Source: Anisodus tanguticus (Eukaryota > Streptophyta > Magnoliopsida > Solanales > Solanaceae). Taken from it: a DNA stretch of 64,000 nt. Below, in pieces: positions 57,501-64,000 of this stretch. The translations under genes and the position numbers were made by a program. Numbering within the stretch: the stretch's first letter is position 1; every line of letters starts with the position of its first letter. The notes beneath the pieces were generated by a model that saw only the letters and a list, made by a program, of their open reading frames with translations, was not told the DNA's origin and did no database searches. The DNA lies in contig CM067550.1 in the NCBI GenBank assembly GCA_034509755.1, positions 3,341,001 through 3,405,000 of the forward strand, in the 5' to 3' direction.

Positions 57501-58062
57501 ACAAAAGAAAGGATGTAACTTTAATGCTTCCCCTTTCTGAACTTCCAATTTTTAAGCTCAATTTGATACAAAAATGGTTCCATTTAGATCAGCAAATGCA
57601 ACAATTCCACATCAAAGTAACCATTTTTACATTTCTTGATCAAATAGCAAAACCTCTATCCTAAAAGAACTTTCACAATATGTGTTTTCTATTGCTACCC
57701 TCAACTCTAACGGAAACAATCTCTCTGTCCCATAAAGTTAGGGAAAGGTCTGCATACATTTTAACCTCCACAGACACCACTTGTGGGGTATGTTGTTGTT
57801 GGTGTTGCTACCCTCAACACAAACCCACTAAAAATCAAACAGAAACAAACACAAGCTATAGATTAAAAAACCCAAAATTAATTGAAGGAAAATAAAGGAA
57901 AAAAGAAAAGAGAGGGGAACCTGAAGATGGTGTGGTGTAAGATGAAGAAGAGAAGAAGGTGTGAAGTAGAAAAAGAGCAGTAATCATATTGAACAAAGTC
58001 ACAATAATGGTTGCATTCTTGAACGACCACCTTAACCTCCACCTATGTTGTGCCACCTCCAT
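45534..58062 (-). CDS. small plant membrane protein gene, split by an 11-kb intron and frameshifted
   Basis: Four exons have consistent GT-AG borders and phases. Exon 1 (58062-57921) begins MEVAQHRWRLRWSF and has a hydrophobic segment (ATIIVTLFNMITALFLLHTFF), probably a signal anchor or single membrane span. Exon 2 (56921-56853) encodes VERYMKEAEEIRR and then ELIKR. Exon 3 (56741-56606) has VKEIQKEANVEPDPVLQKDA and AVDLISRLNNYRSYSDSGSVK. Exon 4 (45610-45534) has VLEEWRKRKMERARQREL and ends KNGTTI. I recognise the pattern of a plant-specific small membrane protein (hydrophobic N-terminus, charged coiled-coil tail) but not a function. Exon 2 has one extra T around 56880-56881, which breaks the frame after EEIRRA, so this copy may be dead or the base may be an error. 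Intron 3 is 10,995 bp and holds the whole right SUVH arm. Confidence 0.75.
46217..46338 (+). mobile_element. 122-bp TTG-tailed retroposon with 17-bp target duplication
   Basis: It starts CTTGAGCCGAGGGTCTAGCG and ends GGGTATGTTGTTGTTGTAT. AATTCATGCTGCACAAT flanks it exactly at 46200-46216 and 46339-46355. The unit contains only the tail region shared with the RTE LINE at 4.4 kb, with no tRNA-derived promoter. Confidence 0.88.
46640..47499 (-). mobile_element. Copia pol fragment (integrase C-terminus to RT start)
   Basis: On the minus strand the frame 47396-46989 contains ELRRSKRRKIETSF, EEDPETYDEAMRS and FWKEVIKSELDSI. It is followed, in another phase, by YVLPKGCKPISSKWIFKKKL around 46980-46920, which is the Copia reverse-transcriptase entry block. 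The rest of RT is missing. It lies between the inner edge of the right SUVH arm and the short retroposon. Confidence 0.72.
47701..48199. mobile_element. Stowaway-like MITE in the right arm
   Basis: The termini are TACTCCCTCTGCCTC and GACGGAGGGAGTA. It is the inverted counterpart of the element at 42028-42475, with a ~50-bp length difference. Confidence 0.72.
49615..49802 (-). mobile_element. 188-bp retroposon nested in the L1
   Basis: TAGATGGACTTTTCTC at 49599-49614 and 49803-49818 is a perfect 16-bp target duplication. The left end is a T-run (poly-A on the minus strand), so it is a minus-strand retroposed piece. Its sequence (ACCAAGCTGGTAGTCTGGTA core) may be an L1 3' end, but I am not certain of the family. 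Confidence 0.8.
49829..50338 (+). pseudogene. L1 ORF2 C-terminus (zf-RVT region)
   Basis: The frame is 169 codons. The order WKSMAPTKVKCFSWLVVKKA, CLEATETNSHLFLHC and WALF is the conserved zinc-binding segment that follows plant L1 reverse transcriptases. Upstream coding continues in phase across the nested insertion when that insertion and one target-duplication copy are ignored. It is a relic. Confidence 0.75.
50440..52846 (-). other. right-arm sequence downstream of SUVH, non-coding
   Basis: This is homologous in reverse to about 38540-41325, without the left arm's extra 575 bp. No gene is recognised. The possible 3'-UTR donor is conserved near 52773. Confidence 0.6.
52847..54844 (-). CDS. 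SUVH1/SUVH3-like histone H3K9 methyltransferase family protein (right copy)
   Basis: This intronless frame of 665 codons has the same architecture as the left copy. It starts MGSLLPFQDLNLQP and has SRA (starting GAIPGVLIGDVFF, about residue 216), pre-SET (GCECIGECGVSCFC, CGPHCQCPPTC) and SET (GWGVRSLD, SFICEFTGVV, ISIDYG). The NHSCxPN position again reads SHSSSPN. The last residues are KLGHL instead of KLAICD because one G is added (GCTTGGCC for GCTTGCC near 52861), so only the extreme C-terminus changes. N-terminal indels distinguish the copies. The gene lies within the third intron of the small membrane-protein gene, on the same strand, and faces the left SUVH copy tail to tail. Confidence 0.92.
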   Translation of the reverse strand: MGSLLPFQDLNLQPQSTNFTSSPTPIPRIIPKNEPKLEPLDESTQADLQSTPYFFNPNPNFNSSSGSTFTRTPQLPISDSILPETPHGFEETNVYSEFNRVQHFRYIEVVEHQDSRAEVVEDPNSHAIFPVNNDTQVSEIVIARNKYPQRSPELVRVTDLKPEAQRYHRDAVRKTRMLCDSLRILENSQHLGPHRRRRGDMKACQILREHGLWMHRDKCIVGAIPGVLIGDVFFSRMELCVVGLYGQAQAGIDYVPASQSLNGEPIATSLIVSGGYEDNQDGGDVIIYTGHGGQDKYSRQCAHQELECGNLALERSMHHGVEVRVIRGFIYEGSGSASGKVYVYDGLYRIVGCWFEIGKSGFGVYKYRLVRIENQEEMGSAILRFAQNLRIRPLVARPTGYVSLDVSRKKENVPVFLFNDIDYYHDPVYFDYLVKIVYPPYVYQSVGSGNGCECIGECGVSCFCALRNGGQFAYDYNGILLRGKPLVFECGPHCQCPPTCRNRVSQKGLRNRLEVFRSRETGWGVRSLDLIQAGSFICEFTGVVLTREQAQIFTMNGDSLVYPSRFPDRWAEWGDLSQIYPNYVRLAYPSIPLDFAMDVSSMRNVACYISHSSSPNAMVQPVLYDHNHASFPHLMLFAMENIPPLKEISIDYGVADDWTGKLGHL
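54960..54993 (-). repeat. GAA/TTC microsatellite in the right SUVH 5' region
   Basis: An imperfect (GAA)n run lies on the plus strand, i.e. CT-rich on the coding strand. The left copy has the equivalent TTCTTCTTCTTCC stretch at about 36231. Such pyrimidine tracts are common in plant 5' untranslated regions. Confidence 0.7.
55118..56605 (-). other. intronic and repeat-like sequence, no gene recognised
   Basis: Between the right SUVH arm and exon 3 of the membrane-protein gene. It contains repeated TTAGGGGTGTTTT-type segments (55505-55640) that look like a degraded transposon, but nothing that can be bounded. Confidence 0.45.
57706..57804 (+). mobile_element. 99-bp TTG-tailed retroposon with 14-bp target duplication
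   Basis: TTGCTACCCTCAAC occurs at 57692-57705 and 57805-57818. The insert has the landmarks CGGAAACAATCTCT, GGAAAGGTCTGCATACA and GGGTATGTTGTTGTTG. It is a diverged copy of the same family, inserted in intron 1 of the membrane-protein gene. Confidence 0.82.
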
Positions 58063-58294
58063 TGCTGAAAAAGGAAGGTTCTTGATTCACCAATCTTGAA
58101 TGATGGTTTCTATAAATTACTGATTTGGGATCTTAAACTTTGTGAAAGAACATCTAGAGAAAATAACTCTTTCGAAATTCTTTAGAAGGGAATTATCGTA
58201 TTGTCTGTCCTGTGGAAATTTGTTGGCATCCTAATTCCTAACTGATATTGCTCAATTTTGTCTACAAGTTGCATACTCTTTACCTAATAGCAAA

Positions 58295-58725
58295 CCCGGT
58301 AAAAATTAGCCCACGTCTAAATGACCGTACAAAACACCTAAATTTTCATATGTTTAATCAAGACTTATTTTGACGATGAGTTGACCATCATAAATCAGTA
58401 CTTCAAAAAACACACGATTATGTCTAAACTTGACCCATGAAAATATTTAATTTTAATTATTAGAGCTCCACACTAAATTAAGATTTTAGTTTATAAATAA
58501 TTATTTAAAAAATTCCTTTATTATTTCAAACAATAAAAATACACCAACGCACTACAACCACCCAACACACTATCCATCCACCCTACTCCCTCCCCTACAC
58601 CAACCCCCACCCAATTACTGAACCACCCTCACATCTTTGCCTCCTACCTTGCTTACTCCACCCCACCTCCTACCTCCCTACCATCTCTACTCACCTCTAC
58701 CCCATCTACCCCCACCTCCCGCCCT
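58295..58725. repeat. dispersed repeat, inverted partner at 5.6-6.0 kb
   Basis: The order is AAAATTAGCCCA, AACTTGACCCATGAAAAT, TAAGATTTTAGTTTATAAAT, CAATAAAAATACACCAACGC, then a C-rich block. This mirrors 6040-5636 in reverse. A second C-rich block continues to about 58850. Confidence 0.5.
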
Positions 58726-58880
58726 ACCTTATCGTCACTTGGCCTAACCTATTTTCAAATTTCCATTTCATATTTTTCATACTTTTATAAACAATTTATA
58801 AAAAATATGAAACACCTACCCCTCCACCCCCACCCCATTGCCCTACCCATCCTCAAATTTCTATTTCATATTTTTTATAA

Positions 58881-59090
58881 TCGTAGTTTGGTATCAAAGT
58901 CATAAAGGGTAGAGATAGAGAGAAATATGTCCAGATTAGATGAAATTCATGTTTAGAGGTTTATATTTTTCCGAGGTTTTTTGCCTCGTAGTTTGGTATC
59001 AAAGCCATAAAGGGGAGAGATAGAGAGAAATATATCCAGATCAGATGAAATTCATATTTAGAGGTTTAGGTTCTTCTGAGTTTTTTTGCC
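58881..59090 (+). repeat. pararetroviral leader with duplicated primer-binding segment, 2 x ~105 bp
   Basis: TCGTAGTTTGGTATCAAAG occurs at 58881 and again at 58986, each followed by closely matching sequence. The TGGTATCA core is the usual plant pararetrovirus priming site for Met tRNA. The duplication may be a join between genome ends or between tandem copies. Confidence 0.75.
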
Positions 59091-59197
59091 TGGGATGATC
59101 CGGGATAGTAAGTCCTCAAGGGTATAGGCAGTCAGACTCCGTGAAACGTCTGGGATTGTAGGAAGAATCCGAGTTTCAAAAATAGGGTTTTATATAC

Positions 59198-60040
59198 ATG
59201 GATCTATTTCTTAACATATCTACTTCTTATGATTTTTGTTCATCTTCTTCCATGGATTCAAAGAAGATAATATCTTCGGAAGAAATCGTTATACAAGATT
59301 TTGAAAAATCGATTGATAATTAGGAAATACCGAGAGTAAATAGAGATCAATTTTACAAAAATTCCAAATATCAATTCTTCAAAATCGATTTCACTATCAA
59401 AACAGAGGAAAGAGATATCCAATTATCTCAACCCTTTGAAACAATTCAATTGTTTTCTCAAAGTTTCTTGAAAAAACAGAGAGAAAGAAATTACAAATAC
59501 ATTCATATTGACTTAGTCCAAGTAGGGATAAAACCCATTACTAAGGAAGGATTAAACACATCAATCCTTGATATCTTACGAGATGCCAGATTCACAAATT
59601 TTAAAGATTTCCTATTGAGTTATGTTGGGTCTAGTCTCTGCACATGACCAATATCTTTTGATTGTTACCCAAATTTCCCAGTATCCCTCAATGATAAAAA
59701 CATCCAAAAATCTCTTGTCTTACATATAAAGACTAACAATTACCAAATGCTTGAAGGATCAATTCTTGTAGCAATAATTTTTAGAATTCATTACAAAGTT
59801 ATGACTTCTGCTTTTGCCACAAAATTTAGATACCATAGTAAAAAAGGTGAAATCCTTCTTTTACAAACAGATCTTTCCAGATCTAACACCGTAATACCAA
59901 AACCTATTAGGTGGAAAGATATTACCCTAACAGAAGAATGAATTTTGAAAGGTGTAGTTAAACCTGAACCTGTAGAGACTTCCTAACCAAATACCCACCT
60001 TAGAGAAATAACTCAATACCAGGATGGTAGAGTTAGTCTA
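59198..60040 (+). pseudogene. pararetroviral movement-protein-like region
   Basis: It starts at ATG 59198 after the leader. The frame resembles the caulimovirid movement-protein domain. At least four in-frame stop codons (59321, 59645, 59939, 59984) interrupt it without any change of frame. It is non-functional as written. Confidence 0.65.
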
Positions 60041-60058
60041 TCATTCCATAGAAGATCT

Positions 60059-61818
60059 ATGAGTAGTATATATGATGATACTAGTTCCGTAGAAACTCTA
60101 GACTTAGAAAGAGTCTCACATATTCCTTCGGTAGTAAATACTCTTTACAAAATAAAACCTAGACATTCTACATCAGATTTACCCAATCTAAGAAATGTAG
60201 ACTACACCAATGAAATACCTAGACTCGTTTATAAAAAATTCACTATTAGAGAAAAGATAGAGGACCAAGAACCTACTAGTCCGACATTTTCTTCGATAAC
60301 AGAAAACATAGTAAACGAAATTGGTGTTTTAAAAAAAGAATTCCACATAGATAAGAAATTCCTACAAAATGATTTTTATGAAAAATACAACCTAGAAAAA
60401 AGAATTTGGTTCTTCAAAAACTTTTTAAATACTAGGAAACAAATACATGAAAAATTCTATGATTTTGTAAATGAACATAGGATAAACATCATATTCTTTG
60501 ACTGATTTGAAATTTATTCCCGTGAAAATTCCATAGAATATCCCTTTTCTAAAACGGTAAATCCTGTTACGACTAGGAAAAAAACACCGGAGTGGGAAAC
60601 CCTAGCTGATTCTAGGAAATTCCATTCCAATCACCCTCCTCTACAAGGTATTAAGCTAAACATTCATGGCTGTCATGTAGACGCAATTCCTCTTAAAAAT
60701 CCAACAGAGGATGAAAAAACAAATACGAAGAATATCCTCGCACAAAATAATTTCACAAATATTAATCTAAATACCATAGGAAAACAACTGGATAGAGTGG
60801 AAAAACACATCAAAAACCACCCTTTAGTCATTATAGAATCCCCAAGAACGACTAAGGATATGAAATTGAAAAGCCAAAGCCCAATCTTTAAACCCTTTCA
60901 GGTGTCCAAAGATGGTGTAAAAAACATCCAACAAAATAAGTCTGAATTTATTCATGCTATACAAGATCAATTGAGCAAAATTGGAAATCCAACAGTTCTA
61001 ATACAGAACACATTGTTCCAGATACCCCCACAATCATCCAATAAGTTAACAACTTTAACATATGATTCCGATAACGATGATACATTAGAACAATTCTAAA
61101 ATAATACACCACTTATTAATAAAATGGATTGGAAACAACCCATACAACAAGTACAACAGCAATTGTAGATAATTCCTGCTCCAGACCTAGGAATAGTAAA
61201 ACTCCTAGCTCAATCCCGTTTTAACGCCTCATCCATTTATGATTGGAACATAGATGGGATGACTGAATACAATATCTTTAGTTTCCTCCAACAAACGACC
61301 ATGGCTGCAAATGCCTACAAAATGCAAAATGGTACACAAGATAAGACCATTGCAGAACTACTCATCGCATTATTCTCTGGTCAACTGAAAGGTTGGTGGG
61401 ATAATTATCTCACTGATCAACAAAAAGAAGACATCATCAGTTCCATCAAAACTGATGAAGAAGGAATACCAATCATTGATGAACAAGGGAACCCTTACAA
61501 GATGTTGTATCAACCTTAATTCTCACAATCTCTTTAAACTTCATAGGAGATTCTTTGCACTTGAAGGATAAAAATGCGGAGTTACTTTCAAGTCTCAAAT
61601 GCAAAAAACTTAGTGATTTCCAATGGTACAAGAATACTTTCTTAACCAGAGTTATGCTTAGAAAAGATTTCAACCAGCCATTTTGGAAAGAGAAATTCCT
61701 GACTGGACTACCTACCATTTTAGGAGAAAATGTTAGGAACAAAATCAAGGAGAATTGTGGAAAACAGATTATACCTTACAATGAGTTTACATACGGACAA
61801 CTAGTCAGTATAACATGA
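60059..61818 (+). pseudogene. pararetroviral coat-protein-like region
   Basis: It continues the movement-protein frame to about 61510, with stops at 60503, 61097 and 61166. It then shifts by one frame and continues to 61818. Composition (Lys- and Gln-rich, then a compact conserved block around 61290-61420) matches the capsid region of caulimovirid polyproteins. It is broken. Confidence 0.6.
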
Positions 61819-61913
61819 AGGTCTAAAGATCTGTCAAGACCTGAAATTATAAAAACACCTCAAATTTGAGCTAAAAATATCTGGGTGCGAACTTCGTACT
61901 TTTTGCAAACAGT

Positions 61914-62200
61914 TTGATACAAATTCCACAAAAACCTTTCCAAGCTGTACAAAAAACTGTAGCAAGACTCATAAATCCCTTAAGAGTACATCAAAAGGTT
62001 ACAAAAAGAGGGACTTCAGCAGGACTAACGAAGAGTTATAAAAACCCTTATAAAAATACTCGTTATACCAGGAACAAACCAAATCCCGAAAAGACTGATT
62101 TCAAATACAATGATATTACGTGTTAGAAATGCCACAAAAAAGGCCATACTTCGAGATACTTTAAAATGAATAAAAAATTACAAGACTTAAGCTACAGGAC
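61914..62200 (+). pseudogene. pararetroviral zinc-knuckle remnant
   Basis: A basic stretch is followed near 62121 by a CCHC-type knuckle pattern. One spacer codon is a stop and the last Cys is replaced. This marks the nucleocapsid end of the coat region. Confidence 0.6.
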
Positions 62201-62562
62201 GAGGTAACCCAAAAAATCTCCAATCTTCTCGTAGATTCCTCTTATTCAAATGCCGAGTCAGAACCTGACTATTTTTCTCTGTCTTTAGAAGACAATAAAG
62301 CCCTTCAAATAGATGAATTGCTCACGACCAGTTCATCTGAAAAATCTAATAAGGGTAAGGGAAAACTCGTATGTGTTTTATCCAAAGACCAAGAATTCAT
62401 GTTAGATATGGTTAAGCACATAGATATCCAACACCAGAAGGATTACTTGACCAAACTCCTCTAATCCTTTGTTGACGAGAAAAAGGATAACAAAAATACG
62501 ATTTTGCCAAATACTTCCAAAAATTCCTACGATTTGACTAATACCTGAAGAAGGGTAAAAGG

Positions 62563-63137
62563 ATGAAAAAATCCAAAGAAACACCGTTTATAGAATTACA
62601 AAAAGAGATAAAACAAATAAAACTGGAGATCAAAGTTATAAGGGAAAAACAAGAACACGATTCTCTGTTAATAAAAACAATTCTTTCAAAGGATACCCAG
62701 GAAAGTTCTGAGTCCGATGATTCTGATTCTGATTCTGAAAATCCAATAGAACCAAAAGAAGACTTTGCAAAGCAAAATCTAGAAGAAATCCCAAAAGAAT
62801 TCCTCACTATCTTAAGACAGATCACGTCAAAAAATACATAGTTAGAATAACCCTTAAATTCCCAGGCAATTTTAGGATCACTACAATTGCTCTTTTTGAC
62901 ACGGGAGCAGATTTTGAATTGCATAAAAACATGGTTAATACCAGAAAAATTCCATGAAAAAACCCATGAAACTTTAATAGCTGCTAATAATACTAAACTA
63001 GAGATCAATTCCAAAACCAGTGCGTTTATTATTAATGAGGGTATTACTATATCAACATAATTTGTTTTAGTAAAAGACATACACAATTCCGTCATCCTAG
63101 GAACACCGTTTATAAATATTATCACCCCTATAAGGTA
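62563..63137 (+). pseudogene. pararetroviral coiled-coil and aspartic-protease region
   Basis: An acidic, coiled-coil-like segment (62563-62841) is followed in another frame, near 62885-62930, by the DTGA catalytic motif of retropepsin-like proteases. A GTPF-type block lies near 63103. The frames are broken by stops and the expected reverse transcriptase does not follow. Confidence 0.6.
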
Positions 63138-63523
63138 GATAACGATTTCATATCTTTTGATTCCAATAAAAAGAATTTAAAATTCCATTTTCTGACAAAA
63201 TCAAAAGCTAGTGATATCGACCTGATAAAAAAACTATTCTTATCATCTAGAATAATTAATGAATAGTTTTTTAGATCAGAAACCTGAGTCATCGAGAACC
63301 TATTATACTCGTTCCATCAAATTGATTGATACCTTTGCATATACAAAATTTCTAAAGTATGATTTACAATGTCAAAAATATTTCCAAAACATTGCATTAA
63401 ATAATATTTTTTGCAAATTGATTCCCAATTTTTCTAACTTTAAAGAAAATCTCTTCACCCGTGATTTCCTAAAAAAATAAGAGAAAAAACCCACAAATTC
63501 CTGATACTGGTTGAAACGCAGAG

Positions 63524-63859
63524 ATGTCTTATCACTGTCCCTTACCCCACTCTTTGGGTTACAAGGACAAGATATCGAGGAAGTACATGCGAGAATTCAG
63601 ACAATACTGTCACCATGTCATGTGCGGAGCCTTACTCCAAAAGAGAAAGGATGAAATTTCACCGTCAATAAATACACCAATTGTTGCACCACAACAACAA
63701 AGAAATTCCATGGCTCCAAAAAAACCCATAAACTCCACCACTTTCAAAACAACAAATTCTTCCAAAGAAGAAAAAGAAAAATTCTCTGTCAAAACTCCTA
63801 CCGAAAAACTCCTGACATGGTATGACGCAATCACTAAATACAAAACCCCAAGTCACTAA
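63524..63859 (+). other. 111-codon frame in the pararetroviral insert, unassigned
   Basis: This open frame is rich in Lys, Thr, Ser and Pro and lies where reverse transcriptase would be expected. I see no RT, RNase H or protease motif. It may be from a different part of a viral genome, joined by rearrangement, or from an accessory frame. Confidence 0.35.
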
Positions 63860-64000
63860 ATCTTTTAGCCTCTTTAAATCCCAATATAAACCTTCTGAGG
63901 AAGAAAAAAGATTTGTGCCACTACACATTTTTCACACCAAATTCCATTTACCATGGGTATTCACATGGTTTGTCGATTATTCTGAAAATAAAATTCCAAC

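Larger units (their letters stand above)
58881..64000 (+). mobile_element. endogenous pararetrovirus (Caulimoviridae, possibly Solendovirus-like), decayed and incomplete
   Basis: A leader with a TTTGGTATCAAAGCC-type Met-tRNA primer site is followed by movement-protein-like, coat-protein-like, zinc-knuckle and aspartic-protease-like regions in caulimovirid order. The first ~2.3 kb stay in a single frame but contain in-frame stops, for example at 59321, 59645, 59939, 59984, 60503, 61097 and 61166. After about 61510 the frame changes several times. No reverse transcriptase or RNase H motif is visible before the window ends. Genus assignment rests only on gene order and general resemblance. As shown, it cannot encode intact proteins. 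Confidence 0.8.

Overview
The window is plant nuclear DNA, almost certainly Solanaceae. The evidence is an AT-rich background dense in transposons, short retroposons with the TTG-tailed 3' end typical of solanaceous SINE/RTE elements, Met-tRNA-primed LTR elements, L1 and RTE LINE remnants, and an endogenous pararetrovirus resembling those of nightshades. The host genes are plant SUV39-class chromatin genes and one small plant membrane-protein gene. I cannot name the genus from sequence alone.

Layout. 1-6 kb: AT-rich repeats, including a degenerate hAT-like element, a three-LTR TRIM and a 5'-truncated RTE LINE. 6.2-14.5 kb (minus): a decayed SUVR-type histone methyltransferase gene (WIYLD domain, pre-SET, SET, post-SET). 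It is split inside a coding exon by a 5.3-kb LTR retrotransposon with a perfect 5-bp target duplication, and also carries a nonsense codon and several small frame changes. 14.9-36 kb: gene-poor. It holds nested MITEs, two hAT-like elements with perfect 8-bp target duplications, Stowaway-like MITEs, and two Copia remnants joined in opposite orientation at about 26.1 kb. One of these has a 1.64-kb LTR and a CpG-rich repeat array in its leader. A separate 1.15-kb LTR lies at 33.2 kb.

36.1-55.1 kb: a large inverted duplication. Two SUVH1/SUVH3-like genes (SRA + pre-SET + SET) face each other tail to tail at 36.4-38.5 kb (+) and 52.8-54.8 kb (-). Their flanks match for kilobases, from the promoters to about 42.7 and 47.5 kb. 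The left copy contains a 102-bp GT-AG segment that is precisely absent from the right copy. The right arm alone carries an L1 LINE, itself interrupted by a smaller retroposon.

The right arm and its SUVH gene lie inside an 11-kb intron of a small membrane-protein gene on the minus strand. That gene's first three exons are at 56.6-58.1 kb and its last at 45.5 kb, with matching splice phases. Its exon 2 has an extra base. From 58.9 kb to the end of the window is a decayed endogenous pararetrovirus: primer-binding leader, movement-protein-like and coat-protein-like regions, a zinc-knuckle remnant and an aspartic-protease motif. It carries many stops and frame changes and runs off the end.

How it fits together: three H3K9-methyltransferase-family loci (one dead SUVR, two SUVH) sit in 50 kb of transposon-rich sequence. 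The tail-to-tail SUVH repeat could produce complementary transcripts and silence its own family; that is inference, not shown by the sequence.
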